A stretch of 9,602 nucleotides of DNA from Balneolales bacterium. GTDB taxonomy: Bacteria; Bacteroidota; Rhodothermia; Balneolales; Natronogracilivirgulaceae. The translations under genes were made by a program, and so were the position numbers. The notes beneath the pieces were generated by a model, which did not search any database, had not been told where the DNA came from, and saw only the letters and a list, made by a program, of their open reading frames with translations. The first letter of the stretch is position 1, and the number at the start of each line of letters is the position of its first letter. Location of the stretch: assembly GCA_007131535.1 (NCBI GenBank), contig SLQI01000332.1:1-9602 (forward strand), given 5' to 3'. Of this stretch, positions 1 through 7,600 are shown in pieces.

Positions 1-300
1 ATCAATAGCTTTATAGGCGTGATGCCGGGCTTGCTCAAAATCGCTTTTTTCCCGATAAGTATTGGTGAAGTAAGTATGAACTTTAGCAAGACCACTGCTG
101 TCATCCCGGTCGATATACCAGCTATACGCTTCATCAAGCAGGCTTGCCGCATGATCAAGATTACCGTTTCTCCAGGCCTCTTCGGTTTCATCGAATAATT
201 TGTCAATATCTGTTGGTGAGGTTGCCGCAAGAACGCAAACGGCACCATGTATTAAAAAGAAATTAAGCAGCGAGGTTTTTAGTGATCCGGCCATGAACAT
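1..300 (-). CDS. Secreted TPR protein, N-terminal part; paralogue of the TPR-CHAT protein at 943-3888 (3' end outside window)
   Basis: The reading frame is open for exactly 100 codons from ATG at 300 to the left window edge, so the C-terminal part is missing. Residues 1 to about 26 form a signal peptide: a short start with Lys8, a hydrophobic stretch (LLNFFLIHGAVCVLAA) and an Ala-rich cleavage region. Residues 33-100 align without gaps to residues 41-108 of the complete TPR-CHAT protein at 943-3888, with 28 of 68 identical, including LF-x-E, L-x-DEA-x2-WY, YF-x3-YR and D-x2-QAR. This covers the first helical hairpin and the first TPR. I infer, but cannot see, a C-terminal CHAT protease domain. 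A second in-frame ATG lies at 294, so the start is uncertain by two codons; neither has a close Shine-Dalgarno sequence. It is divergent from the small acidic-peptide gene at 529-648. Confidence 0.8.
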   Translation of the reverse strand, partial: MFMAGSLKTSLLNFFLIHGAVCVLAATSPTDIDKLFDETEEAWRNGNLDHAASLLDEAYSWYIDRDDSSGLAKVHTYFTNTYREKSDFEQARHHAYKAID

Positions 301-453
301 AGTTTAGTGTAGATAAGACACTCCACAATCCATATCAAGTTAAAAGTAAATAATTGAAGATAATATAAAGTATGAGCCTTGCCCGTTTTGTGAAAAAAAT
401 AAAAGAAGAGGTAATCTGGCACATTAAAAACAGTCTTCTAAAAATAAATCAAG

Positions 454-482
454 TTGTATATTCCTAAACAATTTCGTATATA
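454..482 (+). promoter_or_regulatory. Possible promoter of the acidic-peptide gene at 529
   Basis: TTGTAT at 454-459 and TATATA at 477-482 are separated by 17 bases, the usual spacing of a sigma-70 type promoter. Transcription would begin near 489, leaving a leader of about 40 bases before the ATG at 529. The region is AT-rich, so a chance match is possible. No Bacteroidota-type TAnnTTTG element is evident here. Confidence 0.35.
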
Positions 483-528
483 TATTACTACGGTTAAACC
501 AAAACATCAATAAATAAGAGAGGCTTTT

Positions 529-648
529 ATGAAGATGAATGATCTGCATTATCACGCTATGCTTCAACTTAATCCGAATGGGCATGATGAGTTAAAAGAA
601 GAAGATAGCGGGGATGAAGGTACTGAGCCTGGCGAAAAAGATGATTAA
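529..648 (+). CDS. 39-residue acidic micropeptide, divergent partner of the left TPR protein
   Basis: ATG at 529 opens a 39-codon frame ending at TAA 646-648. The purine-rich AGAGAGG at 517-523 is a plausible ribosome binding site. Residues 5-14 form a small aromatic/hydrophobic core (DLHYHAMLQL), followed by NPNGHDE and then an acidic, Gly-containing tail from residue 20. There are 12 acidic and 3 basic residues. No signal peptide or membrane segment is present. It is supported by a second peptide of the same design at 4414-4548, also placed divergently upstream of a TPR-CHAT paralogue; aligned on the Pro they share D, L-x-P and x3-DE. I recognise no named family. It could be a protease substrate, activator, inhibitor or a RiPP-like precursor. 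The paired context is the main reason to believe it is a gene. Confidence 0.6.
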   Translation: MKMNDLHYHAMLQLNPNGHDELKEEDSGDEGTEPGEKDD

Positions 649-667
649 CAATCAATAATCCGATAAA

Positions 668-705
668 GTGGTTGTAAACCGGTACGGGATCCGGTTTGCA
701 ACCGC
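668..705 (+). terminator. 15-bp hairpin downstream of the acidic-peptide gene, possible terminator
   Basis: The arms at 668-682 and 691-705 pair over 15 bases with two G-T wobbles and an 8-base loop. The hairpin begins 20 bases after the peptide stop codon. There is no T-tract on either side, so it is not a classic intrinsic terminator. It may instead stabilise the 3' end of the peptide mRNA, or be a DNA-level operator. Confidence 0.4.
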
Positions 706-942
706 ATATATACGGCACCTGTATTAAATACTTATTGAGGGGTTGTTAAACGGCTACCTGCATTTTTCCAAATGACTTGCTAAAGTCTGCTCATTTCCGG
801 GACTGATGCTTTGCGCGCGTTTTCATACCAGTATAAAAGTGTAGTTTAGGTACACCATTCTGTAGGAGGAGATGAGATAGTTCCAATTCAATTTTACACA
901 GTGCCCCCTTACAGGTCAAAAATGATCGTCGCACGAGTCAGA
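706..942. other. Intergenic region between the convergent acidic-peptide gene and the TPR-CHAT gene
   Basis: The whole gap between the two convergent genes is 649-942; its left part holds the hairpin at 668-705. The rest contains no convincing gene or RNA. A strong AGGAGGAG at 864-871 sits directly before ATG-AGA-TAG (872-880), a two-codon frame with no evident product. Reading leftward from the TPR-CHAT stop codon there is only a weak 4-bp stem followed by a short T run, not a reliable terminator. Confidence 0.5.
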
Positions 943-3888
943 TCAGTAGCCGGTTACTGTGAAGGCAGCCCAGTGCACCGGATGGCTGTAATTTGTACTG
1001 TTTATCATACGGATTTTGGCTGAACGGAGTGCTCTTGCTTTGTCGCGGGTACTTTCTGCTCTGGTATTTTGGGAAAAGTTGAAGAATCCAAAAATCCCTG
1101 ACTGCGTATTCTCGAGATCAAGCAAATCTGCGTAAAAATGGATCATCAACTCAACCGTGCTTTGATCAAATACCCGCCATAAACTGGACACCACACTACG
1201 GGTGCCGGCTAACAGAAAAGCTCGTTGCAGCCCCAACATACCCTCACCGGTAACTTCCGGGCCGACCGCAGTTTCACAGGCACTCAATACAACCATCTCA
1301 GAAGGAATGCTCAAAGAGCTGATTTCTCGGCTACGAAGGTATTCCGCCTCGCCGTCCCCGAAAGAAAGAGCAAGACCACTCAGCTCAGGAAATTCGCGGT
1401 GAATAAATCCGTGCGTTGCGAAATGAGCAAATCGAAATTCTGAAAAATCAGTATTTAATATGTTGGATTTATTGGCTTCATGACGTACCAATAACCGGGT
1501 GTTTGAAAATAATTCTGAAATTCGCTCGGCTTCAATCTGGCTGGCAGGCAGAGGGTCAAGTCGCCCTGCCGGACTTCGCTGAACACCCTGTAATGCCAAA
1601 GCATCATCTATATCCTGAGGGGCGAATGCAGGGTTGGCTAATGCAAGCAAGTCTTTGGGATAAGAAGTAGTGGAATGGTGCTTTGTAAGTTTTAGTGCGG
1701 TTAATGTAGGAATTGTAGAAACGGACACCGCATTAATCAAATAATTGCCATCCCAGATTAAAGCTTCAAAAGGTAAAGTAGCAAGGTTCCCGTCGGCACT
1801 AATGAGAAGATGGTCGGCTTGTTCTACAATCTCTCTGGCCGGTTCGATCAACTTTTGACCAATTTGCCAGCCATAATGATTAACAACCGGCAGGGGGTGT
1901 TGATCAACTATAGCCTCACGATATTGTTCCAGCAGGTGACTAAAGTTTTGGTCTTTGGTTGCATCTATCTTCCAGGTGTGGTAGTCGTCTTTAAACAACG
2001 CAAATGCCATAATATGTTGATCCGTTACAGCATAGCTGATTACGGCAGTTCCGGGGTCGGTGAGCTGCATTACCTCTTTTATCGAGGCCGGAGCGATGGA
2101 ATAATGTTGATCAAGTTTTTCAAGCTGCGAGGCCCGGAGATTTTGTTTCTCGGCCTGTTTCTCATAAATAGCGCTTAAGAGTGAGTCCCTTTCATCTGCT
2201 GAAAAAGTGAAATCAATTTCCTCGTAAAGTTGGGTTAGTTGGGAGCGAAGTGCTTGTGAGCGGATATGCTCTTCCTCGGGAATTTGTTCTGCCCGAAAAG
2301 CATGTTCAATCTCCTCAATTAATACCCGGGAGCGCCCGCGCTCTAACGTATTAAATGCTTCAGCAACCTCCCCGTGCTCAAGATAGGCTTTTGCTATAGT
2401 TTTAAATCTGGGTACGTGTTCAGAAAAATAACTGCTTCGCAGCTCAGCACTGACCTGAATATTTTGTCGCTCCTGTTCAACAGCATCCATATAAATTTCG
2501 GCACCTTCAAAAAACATAGGGTCCTCAGTTGAAAGTAAATCAACAACTGTTTTACCAAAATTAATTTTCATCTCGGTTGTATAAAGATCCGGTGAATCCA
2601 GCATGTCTGATATCTCGGTAAGATGGCTTCGGACGAGTTGTAAATCGTCACGAAGAGATGCGACCCTTGCAAGCCGTTGGTGAGCGGCAACTATATCTTT
2701 AGGTGAGTTTGCTTCCAGGCCGGTTTCTAAATATGTAGATGCATAATGGTAGCTTGAATCAATATTGTTTTCTCTTATATACAGATCAGTAAGATCCCGA
2801 AGTCGCTTTGCTGTTTCTAATTTGTTGCCACGCTCTCTGGCTTCACCAAGTAAAATATGATAATACCGTAGAGCATCAGCAATTTGGCCATCAAACTGTA
2901 AACCACGGCTATAATTTGCTAAAACCGACGTGCGAACAGACACCGACTCTATTTGATCGAGCATCTTGTAATTCGTTTCGAAGTTACTGATAGCGCGGTC
3001 AAACTGATCTAACTGACGATAAATCTGGCCTATGTTGTTCCGGCTCAGAACCTCCAGATCCAGCTGTCCAAGCTCTGAGGCAAGTTCTGAGGCTTTGCGA
3101 TAATAGGTGAGTGCTTTGTCGTATTCGCCAAGAAACCTATAGTTATACCCAATACTGTTTAACACATTCGGACGGGAATGACGGTTACCGGTTTCCTCAA
3201 GCAAATCCAGTCGCTTTTTATGCATTTCAAGAGATTGTTGATAATTTCCGGTATTGGAATACAAGCCTGCCAGATTGCCTATGGCAGAAGCTTTGCGGTA
3301 AATGAGGTCATGCTCCTCGGCGATTTTAAGACCCTCCCGAAATGCTTTAAAAGCTTTTTGCAATTCTCCTCGTGCCCTGTAGACGTGACCAATGTTCATC
3401 GTCAACGAGGCATTAAAATCATGATCTTCATTTATGACCACACCATCCCGGGCTTGTTGGTAGTGTTCTAAGGCTTTATCGTACTCACCTCGCCTCCGGT
3501 ACATAATGCCGAGATTGTTATTAGGTCTGATGGTGAGGGTCGGATCATCCAAATGCCGGCCAAGTCTTATAGCCTCCTGGGCGTAAAAACGGGCTTGGTC
3601 ATAGTCTCCCTTCAACCGGTACGAAGATGAAAAGTACCCATAAGCCCGTGTGATGCCAGTTGTATCATTTCGTTTTTCATACCAGGTTAAAGCCTCATCA
3701 ATAAGCTCGTTGGCCTGATGATAATCCGCAGCTCGCATGGCATCAAGACTTTCCTCGAATAAAGAATCGGGCAGCGCGTCGTCTTTGGCAGCATTTACTG
3801 AGACGGATATCCCAAGTAAAATTGAGAAAATTAATACACTACCAATACCATATCGCAAACCATTGTTATAGAGAAAGGAAGCAACCAC
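943..3888 (-). CDS. Secreted TPR-CHAT caspase-like protease
   Basis: This 981-residue protein has three parts. Residues 1 to about 33 are a signal peptide (hydrophobic 14-31, likely cleavage after VNA at 31-33), implying export to the periplasm. Residues about 45-390 hold at least eight tetratricopeptide repeats whose NxG-x2-Y-x4-G/D signatures recur every 40 residues (125, 165, 205, 245, 285), which suggests a protein- or peptide-binding scaffold. Residues about 600-981 are a CHAT domain (clan CD cysteine peptidase related to caspases): HFATHG at 822-827 gives catalytic His826, LSACETAVG gives Cys871, G-x2-GL-x-RAFLLAG follows at 883-895, and the C-terminal HP-x-HWAAF-x3-G is at 969-980. The dyad is intact, so proteolysis is expected; the substrate is unknown. 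The start is GTG at 3888 with no Shine-Dalgarno; TTG at residue 11 is an alternative. The gene is divergent from the acidic peptide at 4414-4548 and paralogous to the gene at 1-300. Confidence 0.92.
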   Translation of the reverse strand: MVASFLYNNGLRYGIGSVLIFSILLGISVSVNAAKDDALPDSLFEESLDAMRAADYHQANELIDEALTWYEKRNDTTGITRAYGYFSSSYRLKGDYDQARFYAQEAIRLGRHLDDPTLTIRPNNNLGIMYRRRGEYDKALEHYQQARDGVVINEDHDFNASLTMNIGHVYRARGELQKAFKAFREGLKIAEEHDLIYRKASAIGNLAGLYSNTGNYQQSLEMHKKRLDLLEETGNRHSRPNVLNSIGYNYRFLGEYDKALTYYRKASELASELGQLDLEVLSRNNIGQIYRQLDQFDRAISNFETNYKMLDQIESVSVRTSVLANYSRGLQFDGQIADALRYYHILLGEARERGNKLETAKRLRDLTDLYIRENNIDSSYHYASTYLETGLEANSPKDIVAAHQRLARVASLRDDLQLVRSHLTEISDMLDSPDLYTTEMKINFGKTVVDLLSTEDPMFFEGAEIYMDAVEQERQNIQVSAELRSSYFSEHVPRFKTIAKAYLEHGEVAEAFNTLERGRSRVLIEEIEHAFRAEQIPEEEHIRSQALRSQLTQLYEEIDFTFSADERDSLLSAIYEKQAEKQNLRASQLEKLDQHYSIAPASIKEVMQLTDPGTAVISYAVTDQHIMAFALFKDDYHTWKIDATKDQNFSHLLEQYREAIVDQHPLPVVNHYGWQIGQKLIEPAREIVEQADHLLISADGNLATLPFEALIWDGNYLINAVSVSTIPTLTALKLTKHHSTTSYPKDLLALANPAFAPQDIDDALALQGVQRSPAGRLDPLPASQIEAERISELFSNTRLLVRHEANKSNILNTDFSEFRFAHFATHGFIHREFPELSGLALSFGDGEAEYLRSREISSLSIPSEMVVLSACETAVGPEVTGEGMLGLQRAFLLAGTRSVVSSLWRVFDQSTVELMIHFYADLLDLENTQSGIFGFFNFSQNTRAESTRDKARALRSAKIRMINSTNYSHPVHWAAFTVTGY

Positions 3889-4413
3889 CGTTTACTATAT
3901 TAAAAATAAGTGATATTCGACCATGTTAAAGAGTTTTCATAGTCGAATTAAAATTCTACAGTTGTTAGGTCATTAAATATAACAAATGGCAGGGTATATG
4001 CAATTGAATTTTGCGAAATCTGCTATGGATTTATAAGTCTTTATAAGAACATTTACTTATCTGCCCGGCCGCCACCCGTAATAACTCTTAACGGCTCGCA
4101 ATATATATTTGTTCAATTTGCGCGATCCTATCATGTTATATTTATTGATCTTATTGCATTCATTGATCTTTTTTGAATGATTCCCTTACTAAGAGATGGA
4201 GTAATCACCAGGAACCTAAAAGTTACCGACGATTGAATATCACTTATGCCATTTGGATGAGTACAGAAATTCCGGCAATATCAACGGTTCACTGGATAGT
4301 TTAGAATCGAACACAGGTGGTGAAGCTAAATTGCATTATAGATTGCAATAGTGATATGAATTTATTTAATTATTCGTACCCAACAGAATAACAAAACCAT
4401 AGAGGAAGCAGTT
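3889..4413. other. 525-base divergent regulatory region between the TPR-CHAT gene and the second acidic peptide
   Basis: No gene is supported here. Visible elements are as follows. TTATAAG occurs twice in direct repeat at 4031-4037 and 4041-4047, ten bases apart, with CTTAT at 4056-4060 as a partial inverted match. ATTGATCTT occurs twice, at 4144-4152 and 4162-4170. An 11-base inverted pair, AAGTGATATTC at 3908-3918 and GAATATCACTT at 4235-4245, brackets most of the region. TATAGT on the minus strand at 3891-3896 lies six bases before the GTG start of the TPR-CHAT gene and could be a -10 element for a leaderless transcript. TTGCAA at 4343-4348 and TTTAAT at 4365-4370 (16 bases apart) could be the promoter of the peptide gene. 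All of these are sequence patterns only. Confidence 0.35.
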
Positions 4414-4548
4414 ATGGAACAAGATAAGTATGAGTACATGCTAATGGCTTTGTCACCTGACCAGGATGATGAACAACGTGATGGCGATGACTCTGATGCA
4501 GGGTCAAATTCTAATAATAATGGCGATGACGATGATAATGGCAATTAA
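4414..4548 (+). CDS. 44-residue acidic micropeptide, divergent partner of the TPR-CHAT protease
   Basis: ATG at 4414 opens a 44-codon frame ending at TAA 4546-4548, preceded by AGAGGAA at 4401-4407, a good ribosome binding site seven bases upstream. The core QDKYEYMLMALSP (residues 3-15) carries two Tyr and a Met/Leu run and is followed by DQDDE. The tail, residues 16-44, is dominated by Asp and Asn with Gly. There are 15 acidic and 2 basic residues. The N-x-N-x-N-G-D pattern at residues 32-38 faintly resembles Ca-binding loops, but I would not claim this. No signal peptide is present. It matches the peptide at 529-648 in size, charge, core (L-x-P-x3-DE) and position relative to a TPR-CHAT gene. 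A bidirectional terminator 64 bases downstream closes its transcript. The family is unrecognised; function as substrate or regulator of the protease is inference. Confidence 0.65.
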   Translation: MEQDKYEYMLMALSPDQDDEQRDGDDSDAGSNSNNNGDDDDNGN

Positions 4549-4611
4549 GATCCGACAATTTCATTGATCTTCGGATGAAGGGTGTAATAAAAATCTTTCA
4601 AATGTGTAAAC

Positions 4612-4649
4612 AAAAAAACCCCGGCGAGTATAAGTCACCGGGGTTTTTT
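4612..4649. terminator. Bidirectional intrinsic terminator between the acidic peptide and metH
   Basis: A7 at 4612-4618, CCCCGG at 4619-4624, CCGGGG at 4638-4643 and T6 at 4644-4649 form a GC-rich hairpin. The stem extends inward by two further pairs past one C-A mismatch and is flanked by an A-tract on one side and a T-tract on the other. It can terminate the plus-strand peptide gene (stop at 4548) and the minus-strand metH gene (stop at 4676), which converge here. Confidence 0.92.
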
Positions 4650-4675
4650 AATGTTCTTAATAGATGGAGCCGGCC

Positions 4676-7600
4676 TTATTTGGCCATCTCTTCTTCAGCA
4701 TTGTTGGCTACTTCCTCAGCTGAACCCTCATAGTCTATGTTGGGTGCCAGCCAGCGTTCGGCCTCTTCAATGCTCATGCCTTTTCGTTCGGCATAGTCGG
4801 CAACCTGATCTTTATGAATGTTACCGAGCGAGAAGTATTTCGACTCCGGATGGGAGAAGTAAAACCCGCTTACCGATGATGCCGGATACATGGCAAAGCT
4901 TTCGGTAAGCTCTATTCCGGCATTGTCTTCAACATTCATCAGATCAAAGAGGGTTCGCTTTTCGGTATGTTCCGGACATGCGGGGTATCCCGGTGCCGGA
5001 CGAATACCGGTGTACTTCTCTTTAATCAGATCTTCATTACTTAGGCTTTCTTTAGGCTGATATCCCCAGAACTCCTGTCTCACTTTAGCGTGCATGAGTT
5101 CGGCGAATGCCTCGGCCAACCGGTCAGCTATAGCCTTGAGCATGATGCTTTTATAGTCGTCGTTATCCTTTTCGTACTCTTCCAGCATTTTTTCGATCCC
5201 GATGCCGGTGGTCACGGCAAAACCGCCCATATAATCTTCCAGGCCGGTTTCTTTCGGAGCAACGAAATCCGCCAGGGACAGGTTGGGCTGCCCCTTACGC
5301 TTTTCGGTTTGCTGTCGCAGCATGTGGAAAGTCTTTAAAACTTCGCCGCGGGACTCATCTTTGTAGATTTCTACACTATCGCCGACAGCATTCGCAGGGA
5401 ACAGTCCGCAGACAGCTTTTGCCGTAAGCTTTTTGTTTTTTATGATGTCATCCAGCATCGCGCTGGCATCATCAAAAAGCTTCTTCGCTTCTTCGCCAAC
5501 CTCTTTATCCTCTAAAATCTTCGGATATTTACCTTTCAGCTGCCAGGTCTGAAAGAAAGGAGTCCAGTCGATGTACTCATAGATTTCCTCAAGCGGATAA
5601 TCTTCAAACTTCATAACACCCAGTTTGTTCGGTTTAGGCGGGTTGTAACCCTCCCACTCGATAGGTGCTCTATTTGCCCGGGCTTCTTCCAGACTCAGGT
5701 AGTTTTTGGTCTGTTTTCGGTTGGCGTGATTTTCCCGAAGCTCAGCATATTCGGCATCAATTTTTGCCGCAAACTCATCACGAGTTTTCTCGCTGATAAG
5801 GTTACTTACAACCGGTACACTTCGTGATGCGTCGAGAACGTGAACTACAGGATGAGAATAGTTCGGCGCAATCTTGACCGCTGTGTGGATTCTTGAGGTG
5901 GTAGCTCCACCGATGAGCAGCGGAACAGTGAAGTTGGCCTTCTCCATCTCTTTGGCTACGTGAACCATTTCGTCGAGCGAAGGAGTAATAAGCCCGCTCA
6001 ATCCGATGACATCCACTTTTTCCTCACGTGCTTTCTCGAGGATATCTTCACATGGTTGCATCACTCCCATATCAACAACTTCGTAATTGTTACAGGAGAG
6101 TACAACAGAGACGATGTTTTTTCCGATGTCGTGAACGTCGCCCTTCACCGTAGCCAGCAGTACTTTAGCCTGGGGCTCATTGTTTTCCTGCTGTTTTTTC
6201 TCCTCTTCAATGTATGGAATCAGGTGAGCCACAGATTTTTTCATTACCCGTGCACTCTTAACTACCTGAGGCAGGAACATTTTGCCTTCACCGAACAGGT
6301 CTCCGACAACATTCATGCCGTCCATCAAAGGGCCTTCAATGACATCAAGCGGGGAGTCGTATTTTTGCCGGGCTTCTTCGGTATCCTCTACAATGTGGGA
6401 TACAATTCCCTTTAACAGGGCATGTTCAAGACGTTTCTCAACCGGCAGTTCACGCCATTCATCTTTCTTACTTTCGTCCTGAGCCTCTTGTTTGTACGTT
6501 TCGGCAAAATCGACAAGCTCCTCAGTGGCACCTTCGTGCTTATTGAGGAGTACCGCTTCCACTTTTTCAAGAAGTTCTTTGTCAATATCATCATAAACTT
6601 CGATCTGTCCGGCATTCACAATGCCCATATCCAGACCTGCTTTAATGGCATGATACAGAAAAGCCGAGTGCATGGCTTCCCGGACCGGGTTGTTGCCACG
6701 GAAGGAGAAGGAAATGTTACTTACACCACCACTTACTTTGGCAAGGGGAAGGTTTTCCTTTATCCATTTTGTAGCGTTGATGAAATCGACAGCATAGTTG
6801 TTGTGCTCGTCGATACCGGTAGCAACCGTAAGAATATTCGGGTCGAAGATGATATCCTGTGCAGGAAATCCGACCTCCTCAGTCAGGATTTTATATGCAC
6901 GCTCACAGATTTCGATCCTGCGTTCGTAATTATCGGCTTGTCCTTCTTCGTCAAAGGCCATAACCGTAACGGCTGCACCATACTTGAGGCAGGTTCGGGC
7001 TTGCTGTTTGAACTCCTCCGGACCGTTTTTCAAACTGATGGAGTTCACAATGCACTTACCCTGCAGGCACTTGAGACCGGCTTCGACGACGTCAAACTTA
7101 GATGAGTCGACCATTACCGGAACCTTGGAGATGTCCGGCTCGGCAGCGATCAGGTTTAGAAACTGCTTCATAACCTGATCGGATTCGATCATCCCTTCAT
7201 CAAGGTTTACGTCAATAACCTGTGCCCCGTTCTCAACCTGTTCGAGGGCTACCGACAGCGCTTCTTCGTATTCTTCCTCTTTGATCAGCCGCTCAAAACG
7301 CTTGGATCCGGTTACGTTGGTTCGCTCACCAATATTAACGAAGACGTCGCCTTCCTTATAAATGAAGGGTTCCAGGCCGCTCAGCCTCATATTAGGTGGA
7401 TGCTCAGGAATTTCCCGAGGCTCAAGAGTTGAGGCTACATCGGCCATAGCCTTGAGGTGTTCCGGAGTGGTACCGCAACATCCGCCGACTATATTGATGA
7501 ACCCTTCTTCCGCGTATCCTTTGATCTGGTCGGCCATAAATTCGGCAGTTTCATCATATTCACCGAATTCGTTGGGAAGACCCGCATTGGGATACAGACT

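Noticed and set aside
1..60. Lipoprotein signal in the left TPR protein (Cys22 after a hydrophobic stretch)
   Set aside because: The residues before Cys (HGAV) do not fit a lipobox, which needs a small residue directly before the Cys; an ordinary signal peptide is the better reading.
864..880. Perfect AGGAGGAG followed directly by ATG
   Set aside because: The frame is only ATG-AGA-TAG, and the spacing to the ATG is too short for normal initiation; no longer frame follows.
918..942. Possible terminator after the TPR-CHAT gene on the minus strand
   Set aside because: The stem is only about 4 bp (TCGT/ACGA) before a short T run; too weak to call.
4257..4304. A 15-codon plus-strand frame (MSTEIPAISTVHWIV)
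   Set aside because: No ribosome binding site at the proper distance, no paralogue in the other divergent region, and the length is expected by chance.
4362..4544. A 60-codon minus-strand frame rich in Ser
   Set aside because: It is antisense to the acidic peptide gene at 4414-4548; the Ser/Pro-rich product simply mirrors Asp/Asn codons. The plus-strand frame has the better ribosome binding site and a paralogue.
32..4548. Possible CRISPR-associated (Craspase-like) context because of the TPR-CHAT architecture
   Set aside because: No repeat-spacer array or cas gene is in the window, and these proteins carry signal peptides, unlike the cytoplasmic Craspase protease.
6422..7105. A 227-codon open frame on the plus strand inside the metH region
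   Set aside because: It is antisense to the highly conserved pterin-domain coding sequence of metH, and its product has no recognisable motif; it is a by-product of metH codon use.
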